Below are positions 1 to 11,538 of a stretch of 64,000 nt of DNA, piece by piece. Made by a program: the position numbers and the translations under genes. The notes below the pieces were generated by a model. It saw nothing but the letters and a program-made list of their open reading frames with translations. It had not been told where the DNA came from and searched no databases. Source of the DNA: Escherichia coli (lineage in GTDB: Bacteria > Pseudomonadota > Gammaproteobacteria > Enterobacterales > Enterobacteriaceae); NCBI GenBank assembly GCA_021307345.1, contig CP089930.1, positions 3,286,001 through 3,350,000 of the forward strand, written 5' to 3'. Within the stretch, counting starts at the first letter, position 1, and each line of letters begins with the position of its first letter.

Positions 1-131
1 TTAAGTGTTCATTTTATAGCATCAATTTACATGAAACCGTGACATGAATAACTACTGAATGCGAGGCGTAATCCAAAAATGTTCATTTGCCTGATTTTTC
101 AGCGATTGAAACAAGGCGCTGCAATTTGCCG

Positions 132-168
132 TTGACACATTCGGACGGAATTCATATGATGCCGCCCG
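132..168 (+). promoter_or_regulatory. Promoter of the tRNA-Ala pair, stringent type
   Basis: A perfect -35 TTGACA (132-137) is separated by exactly 17 bp from a -10 TATGAT (155-160). It is followed by a GC-rich discriminator GCCGCCCG (161-168), which is typical of promoters of stable RNA genes under ppGpp/DksA control. The first tRNA starts about 25 bases downstream. The remaining upstream bases 1-131 show no gene I can support. Confidence 0.8.
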
Positions 169-192
169 TCAACTCGACAAGCTTTACGTGAC

Positions 193-268
<76 letters not shown>

Positions 269-307
269 AATTTTGCACCCAGCAAATTTGGTACGTAAAC
301 GCCTCGT

Positions 308-383
<76 letters not shown>

Positions 384-390
384 AATTTCA

Positions 391-418
391 AACCCTCGCT
401 GTGAAGCGGGGGTTTTTT
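391..418 (+). terminator. Intrinsic terminator of the tRNA-Ala operon
   Basis: The GC-rich hairpin CCCTCGCT/AGCGGGGG with a GTGA loop is followed by six T residues, directly after the second tRNA. Confidence 0.8.
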
Positions 419-590
419 GTCTCTGATTTTTGCCGCTTTTGTAATACAGTCTACGTCCGGGTTAGTGCCGCCTGGTGAAAGCATCATTGGATGAAAAATC
501 GGCAACAGGCCGGCCCCTGTTTGCTTCGCGATGCGAATAAACTTATTATTTGTGTGCCTGAAAACCCCGATCAGTGAGAGTAGTCTACTC

Positions 591-2780
591 ATGTTTGTGG
601 AGCATAACCTGATAAAAAATATCAAGATATTCACACTGGCGTTTACGCTCACCGTGGTACTTATTCAGCTATCCCGTTTTATTTCGCCACTGGCCGTTAT
701 CCATTCCAGCTATATCTTTCTGGCGTGGATGCCACTGTGCGTAATGCTGTCAATATTATTCATCTTTGGCTGGCGTGGTGTTGTTCCTGTTTTATGCGGG
801 ATGTTTTGCACTAATCTGTGGAATTTTCATCTCTCATTTTTGCAAACTGCCGTCATGCTCGGCAGCCAGACATTTGTAGTGCTGTGTGCCTGTGCAATAT
901 TACGCTGGCAGTTAGGAACGCGTTGGCGTTATGGGTTGACCACCCGATACGTCTGGCAACGTCTCTTCTGGCTTGGTTTAGTGACGCCGATTGGCATCAA
1001 AGGCAGCATGTATCTGGTGGGTAGCTTTTTTGATTTCCCGCTAAAGATATCGACATTTTTCGGCGATGCAGATGCTATTTTCACGGTCGTTGATTTGCTT
1101 AGCCTTTTCACCGCTGTGCTGATTTACAACATGTTCTTTTACTATCTCACTCGCATAGTTGTAAGTCCCCACTTTGCGCAGATATTGTGGCGCAGGGATA
1201 TCGCCCCGTCGCTGAACAAAGAGAAACGTGCATTTACTTTAAGCTGGCTGGCAACTCTTAGCGTGCTGCTGCTTCTGATGTGTACGCCTTATGAAAACGA
1301 TTTTATTGCCGGTTACCTGGTGCCCGTTTTCTTCATCATCTTTACCCTTGGTGTTGGTAAACTTCGTTATCCGTTTTTAAATCTCACCTGGGCTGTTTCG
1401 ACTCTTTTCCTCCTGAATTACAACCAGAATTTTTTACAAGGGGTCGAAACCGAATATTCGCTGGCATTTATTCTCGCGGTGCTGATTTCCTTTAGCGTTT
1501 GCCTGCTTTACATGGTGCGTATTTATCATCGAAGTGAATGGCTTAACCGCCGCTGGCATTTGCAGGCGCTGACCGATCCATTAACGCTATTACCCAACTT
1601 TCGTGCACTGGAGCAATCGCAAGAGCAGGAGGCAGGAAAGAGTTTTTGCTGCCTGCGTATTGATAATCTTGAGTTTCTGAGTCGTCATTACGGCCTGGTG
1701 ATGCGTGTTCATTGTATCCGCTCAATTTACCGTACCTTGCTGCCGTTGATGCAGGAAAACGAAAAGTTGTATCAACTGCCGGGCAGTGAATTGCTGTTGG
1801 TACTGACCGGGCCGGAAACGGAAGGTCGACTACAGCATATGGTTAACATCCTCAATAGTCGGCAGATTCACTGGAACAACACCGGCCTGGATATGGGCTA
1901 TGGTGCCGCCTGGGGGCGTTTTGATGGCAATCAGGAAACCCTGCAGCCCATGCTGGGGCAGTTAAGCTGGCTGGCGGAACAATCCTGCGTTCATCATCAT
2001 GTGTTGGCGTTGGATAATCGAGAGGAAATAGCGTCCGGGCAGACCACCAAACAGGTACTGTTGCTGAACACCATTCGTAAGGCGTTAGATAATGGTGACT
2101 TGCTCCTCTACGCTCAGCCCATTCGAAACAAAGAGGGGCAGGGCTATGATGAGATCCTGGCGCGTCTGAAATATGACGACGGCATTATGACGCCGGATAA
2201 ATTTCTGCCGCTTATCGCCCAGTTTAACCTTAGCGCGCGTTTCGATTTGCAGGTGCTGGAATCTCTGTTGAAGTGGTTAGCAACTCACCCTTCCAACAGT
2301 AAAGGTCCGCGCTTTTCAGTCAATTTAATGCCGCTCACTCTGCTGCAAAAAAATATCGCCGGGCGGATTATTCGTCTGTTTAAGCGTTATCACATCTCCC
2401 CGGAGACAGTCATTCTTGAGATCACCGAGGAGCAGGCGTTTTCAAATGCAGAAAGCAGCATGTACAACATCGAGCAACTGCATAAATTTGGCTTCCGTAT
2501 TGCGATTGATGATTTTGGCACTGGTTATGCCAACTACGAGCGATTAAAACGTTTGCAGGCCGATATCATCAAGATTGATGGCGTCTTTGTGAAAGATATA
2601 GTGACTAATACGCTGGATGCGATGATTGTGCGGTCAATTACCGACCTGGCGAAAGCGAAGTCGTTAAGCGTGGTAGCGGAGTTTGTCGAAACGCAACAGC
2701 AGCAGGCGTTATTGCATAAACTTGGGGTGCAATATCTGCAAGGGTATTTGATTGGTCGCCCTCAGCCATTAGTTGATTAA
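591..2780 (+). CDS. pdeA: Cyclic-di-GMP phosphodiesterase PdeA (YfeA)
   Basis: A 729-residue membrane protein that degrades c-di-GMP. The N-terminal half is a run of about ten hydrophobic segments (MASE1-type sensor), up to roughly residue 300. A degenerate GGDEF domain (LTDPLTLLPNFRAL, about 320-470) lacks a GGDEF active-site signature. The C-terminal EAL domain is complete: EIL in the first motif, LEITEE, the catalytic loop DDFGTGYA near residue 640, KIDGVFV and AEFVET. The reading frame is open from 531, but MFVEHNL at 591 matches the K-12 start as I recall it, so 591 was chosen. A strong bidirectional terminator separates it from convergent nupC. The degenerate GGDEF suggests a regulatory rather than cyclase role. 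Confidence 0.95.
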   Translation: MFVEHNLIKNIKIFTLAFTLTVVLIQLSRFISPLAVIHSSYIFLAWMPLCVMLSILFIFGWRGVVPVLCGMFCTNLWNFHLSFLQTAVMLGSQTFVVLCACAILRWQLGTRWRYGLTTRYVWQRLFWLGLVTPIGIKGSMYLVGSFFDFPLKISTFFGDADAIFTVVDLLSLFTAVLIYNMFFYYLTRIVVSPHFAQILWRRDIAPSLNKEKRAFTLSWLATLSVLLLLMCTPYENDFIAGYLVPVFFIIFTLGVGKLRYPFLNLTWAVSTLFLLNYNQNFLQGVETEYSLAFILAVLISFSVCLLYMVRIYHRSEWLNRRWHLQALTDPLTLLPNFRALEQSQEQEAGKSFCCLRIDNLEFLSRHYGLVMRVHCIRSIYRTLLPLMQENEKLYQLPGSELLLVLTGPETEGRLQHMVNILNSRQIHWNNTGLDMGYGAAWGRFDGNQETLQPMLGQLSWLAEQSCVHHHVLALDNREEIASGQTTKQVLLLNTIRKALDNGDLLLYAQPIRNKEGQGYDEILARLKYDDGIMTPDKFLPLIAQFNLSARFDLQVLESLLKWLATHPSNSKGPRFSVNLMPLTLLQKNIAGRIIRLFKRYHISPETVILEITEEQAFSNAESSMYNIEQLHKFGFRIAIDDFGTGYANYERLKRLQADIIKIDGVFVKDIVTNTLDAMIVRSITDLAKAKSLSVVAEFVETQQQQALLHKLGVQYLQGYLIGRPQPLVD

Positions 2781-2786
2781 CAGACG

Positions 2787-2820
2787 TAAAAAAGCCGGGG
2801 AATTATCCCCGGCTTTTTTA
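2787..2820. terminator. Bidirectional terminator between pdeA and nupC
   Basis: The perfect hairpin AAAAGCCGGGG/CCCCGGCTTTT with loop AATTAT is flanked by A and T runs, so it can stop transcription from both sides. The two genes converge here. Confidence 0.9.
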
Positions 2821-2835
2821 ATGAATGTATTGGAC

Positions 2836-4038
2836 TTACAGCACCAGTGCTGCGATTGACGCAGAAAGCACACTCACCAGCGTAGAGCCGTAAACCAGTT
2901 TCAGACCGAAGCGAGAAACGACGTTACCTTGCTCTTCGTTCAGGCCTTTAACCGCGCCCGCGATAATCCCGATAGAAGAGAAGTTAGCAAAAGATACCAG
3001 GAATACAGAGATGATGCCTTCTGCACGCGGAGAAAGCGTGGAAGCAATTTTCTGCAGATCCATCATTGCTACGAACTCGTTGGAAACCAGTTTGGTCGCC
3101 ATGATACTGCCTACTTGCAGTGCTTCACTGGAAGGAACACCCATCACCCATGCAATCGGATAGAAGATGTAGCCCAGGATGCCCTGGAAGGAGATGCTGT
3201 AGCCAAACCAACCAGTCACGGTGGCAAACAGTGCGTTCAGTGCGGCGATCAGGGCGATAAAGCCGATCAGCATCGCTGCAACGATAATGGCGACTTTGAA
3301 ACCTGCCAGAATGTATTCACCCAGCATTTCGAAGAAGCTCTGACCTTCGTGCAGGTTGGACATCTGAATGTTTTCTTCGCTGGCATCAACGCGGTAAGGG
3401 TTGATCAGCGACAGTACGATAAAGGTGCTGAACATGTTCAGTACCAGTGCAGCAACGACGTATTTCGGCTCCAGCATCGTCATGTATGCGCCAACGATGG
3501 ACATCGACACGGTGGACATCGCCGTTGCTGCCATGGTGTACATACGATTACGGGAGATTTTGCCGAGGATATCTTTATAGGCGATAAAGTTCTCGGATTG
3601 TCCCAAAATCAGGGAGCTGACGGCGTTAAAGGATTCCAGTTTGCCCATGCCATTGACTTTGGAAAGCAGGAAACCAATTGCACGGATAATCACCGGCAAC
3701 ACGCGAATGTGCTGGAGAATACCGATCAACGCAGAAATAAAGACGATAGGGCATAGCACTTTCAGGAAGAAGAACGCCAGGCCTTGATCATTCATACTAC
3801 CAAAGACGAAGTTAGTACCTTCGTTGGCAAATCCGAGCAGTTTTTCGAACATTTCGGAGAAGCCTTTCACGAAGCCCAGACCAACGTCAGAGTTCAGGAA
3901 GAACCACGCCAGTAATACTTCGATAACAAGCAGTTGAATAATATAACGGATACGAATTTTTTTGCGGTCGCTGCTTGCCAGCAATGCGAGAATCGCAACA
4001 ACGGCTAGTGCCAGTACAAAATGAAGGACGCGGTCCAT
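2836..4038 (-). CDS. nupC: Nucleoside:H+ symporter NupC
   Basis: A 400-residue inner-membrane concentrative nucleoside transporter (CNT family) that imports pyrimidine nucleosides and adenosine with protons. Multiple hydrophobic helices are visible. CNT signature stretches include [23 protein letters not shown] and [11 protein letters not shown]. The frame stays open 13 codons further upstream, but MDRVLHF at 4038 is the K-12 start and is used here. It is convergent with pdeA and divergent from mntH, with 338 bases between. In K-12 nupC is controlled by CRP, CytR and DeoR; a CRP-like site is listed separately. Confidence 0.96.
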   Translation of the reverse strand: MDRVLHFVLALAVVAILALLASSDRKKIRIRYIIQLLVIEVLLAWFFLNSDVGLGFVKGFSEMFEKLLGFANEGTNFVFGSMNDQGLAFFFLKVLCPIVFISALIGILQHIRVLPVIIRAIGFLLSKVNGMGKLESFNAVSSLILGQSENFIAYKDILGKISRNRMYTMAATAMSTVSMSIVGAYMTMLEPKYVVAALVLNMFSTFIVLSLINPYRVDASEENIQMSNLHEGQSFFEMLGEYILAGFKVAIIVAAMLIGFIALIAALNALFATVTGWFGYSISFQGILGYIFYPIAWVMGVPSSEALQVGSIMATKLVSNEFVAMMDLQKIASTLSPRAEGIISVFLVSFANFSSIGIIAGAVKGLNEEQGNVVSRFGLKLVYGSTLVSVLSASIAALVL

Positions 4039-4133
4039 ATTTGCTCCAAATATGAGGCAGGTTAAATTTCCGTGCACATTCTATGCAACATGATTCAGGA
4101 AAACGAGATCTGACACACACTATAATGACGTCC

Positions 4134-4149
4134 TGTGACAAGCTTCAAA
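4134..4149 (-). promoter_or_regulatory. CRP-like site upstream of nupC
   Basis: On the minus strand the sequence reads TTTGA-AGCTTG-TCACA, nine of ten matches to the TGTGA-N6-TCACA core. It lies about 100 bases before the nupC start, where CRP/CytR control is known in K-12. The exact promoter hexamers were not resolved. The rest of the 4039-4376 interval is AT-rich regulatory DNA with the mntH control sites at its right end. Confidence 0.4.
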
Positions 4150-4305
4150 AATAGTGAGCTGTCCTACATTTCTGCTATGTTGTGTATGGAAGCGGAAAGT
4201 TATGTAAATGTGCTAACATTAAACATAAAAATAACATTCAAACCATCAATCTTTTCGTAGTCATAATCCTGGTCTATCAGAGAAATCATCACAACCCATT
4301 TAAAT

Positions 4306-4324
4306 GAATTTGATAATCATTCTC
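4306..4324 (+). promoter_or_regulatory. Fur box of mntH
   Basis: GAATTTGATAATCATTCTC matches 15 of 19 bases of the GATAATGATAATCATTATC Fur consensus. It lies just upstream of the MntR box, and a TTGACA hexamer (4327-4332) starts two bases beyond it. This agrees with the known repression of mntH by iron-loaded Fur. Confidence 0.65.
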
Positions 4325-4339
4325 GTTTGACATAGCATG

Positions 4340-4361
4340 AAACATAGCAAAGGCTATGTTT
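4340..4361 (+). promoter_or_regulatory. MntR operator of mntH
   Basis: The perfect inverted repeat AAACATAGC/GCTATGTTT around AAAG matches the known E. coli MntR box. It lies 16 bases before the mntH start and would block transcription when manganese is plentiful. Confidence 0.88.
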
Positions 4362-4364
4362 TAG

Positions 4365-5615
<1,251 letters not shown>

Positions 5616-5640
5616 TTCAACTGGCGTCGTACCAGGCATC

Positions 5641-5740
<100 letters not shown>

Positions 5741-5757
5741 TCCATTGGTGGATGTGT

Positions 5758-6084
5758 TTAATGACGATGTCCGTGTCCACGGCCTTTCCCTCGATGATCA
5801 TCACGGTCGCGCCAGCCTTCACGATAGCCACGCTCATACGCTTTACGCTTATCCCAGCCACGGTGGTAGCCATTATCGTGACGCCACCAGCGGTTTTTAC
5901 GCCATTCGTAATTACGGTGCCAGTAATCACGGTCGCGCCAATGACCACCGTCCCAGTAATTACCGTAATGATCGCGATCGCCAATTTGTAATTTGATTGA
6001 TGGCAGTAGGGTAATTTCACCTGCGTTTGCCGCAAGCGGGGTAAAAGCCATCAGGGCGGCCGCCAGAAACAGTGACCTGAACAT
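5758..6084 (-). CDS. ypeC: Small secreted DUF2502-type protein YpeC
   Basis: A 108-residue protein of unknown function. A clear signal peptide ([21 protein letters not shown]) ends near residue 21. The mature part is very unusual, dominated by Trp, Arg, His, Asp, Gly and Tyr ([20 protein letters not shown]), and ends in a His/Arg/Gly-rich tail. It is likely periplasmic. The composition would suit metal or polyanion binding, but that is only a guess. It is convergent with mntH. Confidence 0.85.
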
Positions 6085-6198
6085 TGTTATTCTCCTTCAC
6101 GATCGAAGCCGTCAGCGGCCTGTTAACGCAATATTACGGGGAGGTAAAGCCCCGTTTCATCGCCATAACTCTTAAATCATGATGGAGAGCATTTTTTG

Positions 6199-7455
6199 CT
6201 AAAGATTATCGTGGGGTGGTTGCTGCTTCGGGCGATTCACAATCATCATCGGTTTGCCAGCCAGCAATAGCCATGCCGGAAGCATAACGATACAAAGTAG
6301 CGGTAGCAGATTGGTATCAGGTACAACGACTGCCGCCATAAACAGGCTTAACCAGCCATCGCGCGTTACCACCAGTACCATACCGAGAATAGCGCAGGAG
6401 ACAGTAATTGCCGCCGGGACTGCGGGAACGTGTTCATGTAGCATCAAACCTAACGCCACGCCAACAAACACTGCCGGGAAGATTCGCCCGCCACGAAACC
6501 CGCTGGCGGCGGCAATGACCAGAGCGGCGAGCTTAATCACTGCCAGTAAAAAGTAATCACTGGTGCTGAAAGCCTGATTCATCACCATTTGCTGCATCTC
6601 ATCCAGCCCTTTAAACAGTGAAACCGGCCCACCAATAACGCCCAAAATACCGAGAATAAACCCGCCAACCCCGAGCATAAGCACAGGGTTTTTAATCTGA
6701 TGCATCATTGCGTGCAACCGTGGCAGACACCATACGGCGACCATCCCCGCAGCGATGGCAATCGCCGCTACAATCGCACCGCTGATAATGTCTGCCATCT
6801 GCATCTGTCCGTAATGCGCAATGGGCAGCGAAAAATGGGGGTGGAAAAATAGACTTGTCGTCAGCGCACCAGCCGCCGCTGCCATTAACGGCGCAAAGAG
6901 TCGATCCCATAGCGGCACTTCATTACTGCCATTTAAGGTTTGCGAAAATATCAACGCCGCCGCAATAGGTGTGCCAAATAGCGCACCGATAGTTCCGGCT
7001 GAGGCTAAAATAGTCCATTCCATCCGGTTAACTCGAGGTAACAGGCGAGCGCCTATCGTTACCGCGAGGGCGATATTAACGGTCATAATCGGATGTTCCG
7101 GCCCCAGGCTGACGCCACCGGCAAGACCGAGAATTAATGCTACGATAAGCCCTGGTAGCGCAGAAGGGGGGACTGGCGCGCCGATCAGCGGTTCACTGGC
7201 GGGATCTGGTCCGGCATGACCCTGGCTGAAACGGATAACCAGTCCCACTGCGATCCCCGTCAGCGTTAATATTCCGATGATCCACAGCGGTGAATCCTGG
7301 GCTATCCCCAGACTTCCCGGCAGTCGCTGCCAGAGTAAATTCTGTAATACCGAGGCGATTTTCATCACCACAATCAGAATAAGACTGGACGCAATCCCAA
7401 TTGCCAGGGCGGGAAGCGATAATAACAACATGGTTCTGGCTCGCGAATGGAGCAT
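6199..7455 (-). CDS. yfeO: ClC-like ion channel/transporter YfeO
   Basis: A 418-residue inner-membrane protein of the ClC chloride channel/transporter superfamily. The ClC motif G-x-E-x-P appears as GPEHP near residue 125, with a Gly-rich helix start ([13 protein letters not shown]). [13 protein letters not shown] near residue 330 matches the conserved GxFxP anion-pore segment. About ten to twelve hydrophobic helices are visible. The transported ion and physiological role are not established. It is transcribed away from glk and lies upstream of ypeC on the same strand, 114 bases apart. Confidence 0.9.
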   Translation of the reverse strand: MLHSRARTMLLLSLPALAIGIASSLILIVVMKIASVLQNLLWQRLPGSLGIAQDSPLWIIGILTLTGIAVGLVIRFSQGHAGPDPASEPLIGAPVPPSALPGLIVALILGLAGGVSLGPEHPIMTVNIALAVTIGARLLPRVNRMEWTILASAGTIGALFGTPIAAALIFSQTLNGSNEVPLWDRLFAPLMAAAAGALTTSLFFHPHFSLPIAHYGQMQMADIISGAIVAAIAIAAGMVAVWCLPRLHAMMHQIKNPVLMLGVGGFILGILGVIGGPVSLFKGLDEMQQMVMNQAFSTSDYFLLAVIKLAALVIAAASGFRGGRIFPAVFVGVALGLMLHEHVPAVPAAITVSCAILGMVLVVTRDGWLSLFMAAVVVPDTNLLPLLCIVMLPAWLLLAGKPMMIVNRPKQQPPHDNL

Positions 7456-7658
7456 GTTCTATTCCTTATGCGGGGTCAGATACTTAGTTTGCCCAGCTTG
7501 CATAAAGGCATCGCTGCAATTGGTGCTGAAACGATAAAGTAATAGTGTGACCCAGATCGATATTTACAGGGAGCCCGCCTTTCCGGCGTTGTTGTTAGGC
7601 TCCCAGGTATTTACAGTGTGAGAAAGAATTATTTTGACTTTAGCGGAGCAGTAGAAGA

Positions 7659-8624
7659 ATGACAAAGTATGCATTAGTCGGTGATGTGGGCGGCACCAAC
7701 GCACGTCTTGCTCTGTGTGATATTACCAGTGGTGAAATCTCGCAGGCTAAAACCTATTCTGGGCTTGATTATCCCAGCCTGGAAGCGGTTATCCGCGTTT
7801 ATCTCGAAGAACATAAGGTCGAGGTGAAAGACGGTTGTATTGCCATCGCTTGCCCAATTACCGGTGACTGGGTGGCAATGACCAACCATACCTGGGCGTT
7901 CTCAATTGCCGAAATGAAAAAGAATCTCGGTTTTAGCCATCTGGAAATTATTAACGATTTTACCGCTGTATCGATGGCGATCCCGATGCTGAAAAAAGAG
8001 CATCTGATCCAGTTTGGCGGTAAGGAACCAGTTGAAGGTAAACCTATCGCGGTTTACGGTGCCGGAACGGGGCTAGGCGTGGCGCATCTGGTTCATGTTG
8101 ATAAACGCTGGGTAAGCCTGCCAGGCGAAGGCGGTCACGTTGATTTTGCGCCAAACAGCGAAGAAGAGGCCATTATTCTCGAAATACTGCGTGCTGAAAT
8201 AGGCCATGTCTCTGCTGAACGCGTGCTCTCTGGGCCAGGGCTGGTGAATTTGTACCGCGCGATTGTGAAAGCAGATAACCGTCTGCCAGAAAATCTCAAG
8301 CCAAAAGATATTACCGAACGCGCGCTGGCCGACAGTTGCACCGATTGCCGCCGCGCGTTGTCGCTGTTTTGCGTGATTATGGGCCGTTTTGGCGGCAATC
8401 TGGCGCTCAATCTCGGCACATTTGGCGGCGTGTTTATTGCGGGCGGTATCGTGCCGCGTTTCCTTGAATTCTTCAAAGCCTCTGGTTTCCGTGCCGCTTT
8501 TGAAGACAAAGGCCGCTTTAAAGAATATGTCCATGATATTCCGGCTTATCTTATCGTCCATGACAATCCGGGTCTTCTCGGCTCAGGTGCACATTTACGC
8601 CAGACCTTAGGGTACGTCCTGTAA
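7659..8624 (+). CDS. glk: Glucokinase Glk
   Basis: A 321-residue cytosolic enzyme that phosphorylates free intracellular glucose with ATP, feeding glycolysis when glucose is not brought in by the PTS. The ASKHA/ROK-related phosphate loop [12 protein letters not shown] is at residues 8-19, the catalytic INDFTA is near residue 100, GAGTGLG near 137, and FIAGGIVPR in the C-terminal half. The length is that of the E. coli enzyme. A stem-loop follows at 8638-8668. The start at 7659 has AGCGGAGCAGTAGAAG upstream. Confidence 0.97.
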   Translation: MTKYALVGDVGGTNARLALCDITSGEISQAKTYSGLDYPSLEAVIRVYLEEHKVEVKDGCIAIACPITGDWVAMTNHTWAFSIAEMKKNLGFSHLEIINDFTAVSMAIPMLKKEHLIQFGGKEPVEGKPIAVYGAGTGLGVAHLVHVDKRWVSLPGEGGHVDFAPNSEEEAIILEILRAEIGHVSAERVLSGPGLVNLYRAIVKADNRLPENLKPKDITERALADSCTDCRRALSLFCVIMGRFGGNLALNLGTFGGVFIAGGIVPRFLEFFKASGFRAAFEDKGRFKEYVHDIPAYLIVHDNPGLLGSGAHLRQTLGYVL

Positions 8625-8637
8625 ATCTTTCCTGCCA

Positions 8638-8668
8638 TATCGGGAGATAATCCTCCCGATAATCTTTT
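8638..8668 (+). terminator. Terminator after glk
   Basis: The hairpin TATCGGGAG/CTCCCGATA with loop ATAATC is followed by a short T-rich stretch (AATCTTTT). The next 170 bases lead to fryB and hold its promoter region, which I could not resolve into hexamers. Confidence 0.65.
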
Positions 8669-8842
8669 AAATCATACGGTTAGTTCAATTTTTCTTTGTG
8701 TTTCATCACAAGGCCGACCTGCGTCACACTTCCGCACTACGGGATTAATTCTCCAGTAAATGCATTATTTGTCTGGTAACGGCAATTTGTTTTGCACGTT
8801 CATAATTTCACTCGTTAACTATAAACGAACGAGGAAATAACG

Positions 8843-9169
8843 ATGAGTAAGAAACTGATTGCCTTATGTGCCTGCCCGATGGGCCTGGCGCACACTTTTA
8901 TGGCGGCTCAGGCGCTGGAAGAGGCCGCAGTGGAAGCTGGCTATGAAGTGAAGATTGAAACCCAGGGCGCAGACGGCATCCAGAATCGCCTGACGGCGCA
9001 GGATATCGCCGAAGCGACCATCATCATCCACTCCGTAGCTGTTACCCCAGAAGATAACGAACGTTTCGAATCCCGCGACGTTTATGAAATCACTTTGCAG
9101 GACGCAATTAAAAACGCTGCGGGCATCATCAAAGAAATCGAAGAGATGATTGCCGCTGAACAACCGTAA
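8843..9169 (+). CDS. fryB: Fructose-like PTS enzyme IIB (FryB)
   Basis: A 108-residue cytosolic PTS IIB protein of the fructose subfamily. The phosphorylatable cysteine is Cys11, inside the family motif CPMGLAHTFMAA. It passes phosphate from the IIA domain of FryA to sugar moved through FryC. A good Shine-Dalgarno (GAGGAAATAACG) precedes the start. It is the first gene of the fryBC-ypdFE-fryA cluster; fryC follows after 21 bases. The natural sugar is not known. Confidence 0.93.
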   Translation: MSKKLIALCACPMGLAHTFMAAQALEEAAVEAGYEVKIETQGADGIQNRLTAQDIAEATIIIHSVAVTPEDNERFESRDVYEITLQDAIKNAAGIIKEIEEMIAAEQP

Positions 9170-9190
9170 TTTTCGACAGGGATAATTGTT

Positions 9191-10438
9191 ATGGCCATTA
9201 AAAAACGCAGTGCAACCGTTGTGCCTGGCGCATCCGGTGCGGCAGCGGCAATTAAGAATCCGCAGGCCTCTAAAAGCAGCTTCTGGGGTGAACTTCCGCA
9301 GCATGTGATGTCAGGGATTTCACGCATGGTGCCGACCTTAATTATGGGCGGCGTGATCCTCGCTTTCAGCCAGCTGATTGCTTATAGCTGGCTAAAAATT
9401 CCCGCTGACATTGGCATTATGGATGCACTTAATAGCGGGAAATTTTCCGGTTTCGACCTCTCCTTACTGAAATTTGCCTGGCTGTCGCAGTCCTTTGGCG
9501 GCGTGTTGTTTGGTTTTGCCATTCCGATGTTTGCTGCTTTTGTGGCGAACTCCATTGGCGGCAAACTGGCGTTCCCGGCTGGGTTTATCGGCGGGTTAAT
9601 GTCTACCCAGCCAACGCAACTGCTGAACTTTGATCCCAGTACCATGCAGTGGGCGACCTCTTCACCGGTGCCGTCTACCTTCATTGGTGCGCTGATCATT
9701 TCTATCGTTGCAGGTTACCTTGTGAAGTGGATGAACCAGAAAATCCAGTTACCGGATTTCCTGTTAGCGTTCAAAACCACATTTTTGCTACCGATTCTTT
9801 CCGCCATTTTTGTCATGCTGGCGATGTATTACGTCATCACCCCATTTGGCGGTTGGATCAACGGTGGGATCCGTGCCGTATTGACCGCCGCAGGAGAGAA
9901 GGGGGCGCTGATGTATGCGATGGGTATCGCAGCAGCGACCGCAATCGACCTCGGTGGCCCCATCAACAAAGCAGCAGGTTTCGTTGCTTTCAGCTTTACC
10001 ACTGACCACGTATTACCGGTTACCGCGCGTTCTATCGCAATCGTCATTCCGCCGATTGGTCTGGGTCTGGCGACTATTATCGACCGTCGTTTAACCGGCA
10101 AACGCCTGTTTAACGCCCAGCTTTATCCGCAGGGTAAAACCGCCATGTTCCTGGCCTTTATGGGGATCAGTGAAGGTGCGATTCCGTTTGCGCTGGAAAG
10201 CCCCATCACCGCAATTCCGTCCTATATGGTCGGTGCGGTTGTCGGCTCCACCGCCGCTGTCTGGCTGGGCGCAGTGCAATGGTTCCCGGAATCAGCAATC
10301 TGGGCGTGGCCGCTGGTGACTAATCTGGGCGTTTACATGGCGGGGATCGCGCTGGGGGCAATCATTACCGCGCTGATGGTGGTGTTCCTGCGTTTGATGA
10401 TGTTCCGCAAAGGCAAATTGTTAATCGATAGCCTGTAA
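9191..10438 (+). CDS. fryC: Fructose-like PTS permease, enzyme IIC (FryC)
   Basis: A 415-residue inner-membrane permease of the PTS fructose IIC family with about ten hydrophobic helices. Family motifs include [20 protein letters not shown] and the substrate-site segment [11 protein letters not shown]. It forms a sugar transport system with FryB (IIB) and the IIA domain of FryA. ypdF begins 14 bases after it. The substrate is unknown; the fructose assignment rests on family similarity only. Confidence 0.93.
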   Translation: MAIKKRSATVVPGASGAAAAIKNPQASKSSFWGELPQHVMSGISRMVPTLIMGGVILAFSQLIAYSWLKIPADIGIMDALNSGKFSGFDLSLLKFAWLSQSFGGVLFGFAIPMFAAFVANSIGGKLAFPAGFIGGLMSTQPTQLLNFDPSTMQWATSSPVPSTFIGALIISIVAGYLVKWMNQKIQLPDFLLAFKTTFLLPILSAIFVMLAMYYVITPFGGWINGGIRAVLTAAGEKGALMYAMGIAAATAIDLGGPINKAAGFVAFSFTTDHVLPVTARSIAIVIPPIGLGLATIIDRRLTGKRLFNAQLYPQGKTAMFLAFMGISEGAIPFALESPITAIPSYMVGAVVGSTAAVWLGAVQWFPESAIWAWPLVTNLGVYMAGIALGAIITALMVVFLRLMMFRKGKLLIDSL

Positions 10439-10452
10439 GAAGGACAATCCTG

Positions 10453-11538
10453 ATGACATTACTCGCTTCGCTGCGCGACTGGCTTAAGGCGCAACAGCTG
10501 GATGCGGTGCTTCTCTCCTCACGGCAGAACAAACAGCCCCATCTGGGGATTTCCACCGGGTCAGGCTATGTGCTGATTGGCCGTGAAAGTGCGCACATTC
10601 TGGTGGATTCGCGCTATTACGTGGAGGTGGAAGCTCGTGCGCAAGGCTACCAGCTACATTTGCTTGACGCGATGCACACGCTGGCAACCATCGTCAATCA
10701 AATCATTGCCGATGAGCAGCTGCAAACGCTCGGTTTTGAAGGCCAGCAGGTGAGTTGGGAAACCGCGCACCGCTGGCAGGCTGAACTTAATGCAAAGCTG
10801 GTCAGCGCCACGCCGGATGTGCTGCGGCAAATCAAAACGCCAGAGGAGGTGGAAAAAATCCGTCTCGCCTGTGGGATTGCCGATCGTGGTGCAGAGCATA
10901 TTCGCCGCTTTATTCAGGCGGGGATGAGCGAGCGCGAGATTGCCGCTGAACTGGAGTGGTTTATGCGCCAGCAGGGCGCGGAAAAAGCCTCCTTTGACAC
11001 CATTGTTGCCAGTGGCTGGCGTGGGGCGCTGCCGCACGGCAAGGCCAGCGACAAAGTGGTTGTAGCGGGCGAGTTTGTCACACTCGATTTCGGTGCGCTG
11101 TATCAGGGCTACTGCTCTGATATGACGCGCACCTTCCTGGTTCATGGCGAAGGGGTGAGCGCCGAATCTCACCCGCTGTTTAACGTCTATCAGATTGTCC
11201 TGCAGGCACAGCTGGCGGCAATCTCCGCAATTCTCCCCGGCGTGCGTTGCCAGCAGGTTGACGACGCCGCGCGTCGGGTCATTACAGAAGCCGGTTATGG
11301 AGAGTATTTCGGCCATAACACCGGTCATGCAATCGGCATTGACGTACATGAAGATCCGCGTTTTTCACTACGTGATACCACGATGCTCCAGCCAGGCATG
11401 TTACTGACCGTAGAGCCGGGGATTTATTTGCCAGGGCAAGGGGGCGTGCGCATCGAAGATGTCGTGCTGGTTACCCCGCAAGGCGCAGAAGTGCTCTACG
11501 CCATGCCGAAAACAGTGTTGCTCACGGGAGAGGCATAA
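10453..11538 (+). CDS. ypdF: M24-family aminopeptidase YpdF (Xaa-Pro type)
   Basis: A 361-residue cytosolic metallopeptidase of the M24 (pita-bread) fold. The metal ligands are in place: [16 protein letters not shown] (two Asp), [17 protein letters not shown] (His), TVEPGIYLP (Glu) and VRIEDVVLV (Glu). The N-terminal third is a creatinase-N-like domain. E. coli YpdF is reported to act as methionine and Xaa-Pro aminopeptidase. Its stop overlaps the start of ypdE (TAATG), indicating translational coupling. Confidence 0.92.
   Translation: MTLLASLRDWLKAQQLDAVLLSSRQNKQPHLGISTGSGYVLIGRESAHILVDSRYYVEVEARAQGYQLHLLDAMHTLATIVNQIIADEQLQTLGFEGQQVSWETAHRWQAELNAKLVSATPDVLRQIKTPEEVEKIRLACGIADRGAEHIRRFIQAGMSEREIAAELEWFMRQQGAEKASFDTIVASGWRGALPHGKASDKVVVAGEFVTLDFGALYQGYCSDMTRTFLVHGEGVSAESHPLFNVYQIVLQAQLAAISAILPGVRCQQVDDAARRVITEAGYGEYFGHNTGHAIGIDVHEDPRFSLRDTTMLQPGMLLTVEPGIYLPGQGGVRIEDVVLVTPQGAEVLYAMPKTVLLTGEA

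Noticed and set aside
2929-3756. A 275-codon plus-strand frame opposite nupC
   Set aside because: nupC is a full-length known gene on the other strand; this is an antisense shadow with Gln/His/Asp-rich nonsense composition.
4119-4124. TATAGT on the minus strand as the nupC -10 element
   Set aside because: With this -10 the CRP-like site would overlap the -35 instead of lying near -41, so the promoter position stays unresolved.
10654-11349. A 231-codon minus-strand frame opposite ypdF
   Set aside because: A shadow of the real peptidase gene, with no recognisable features.
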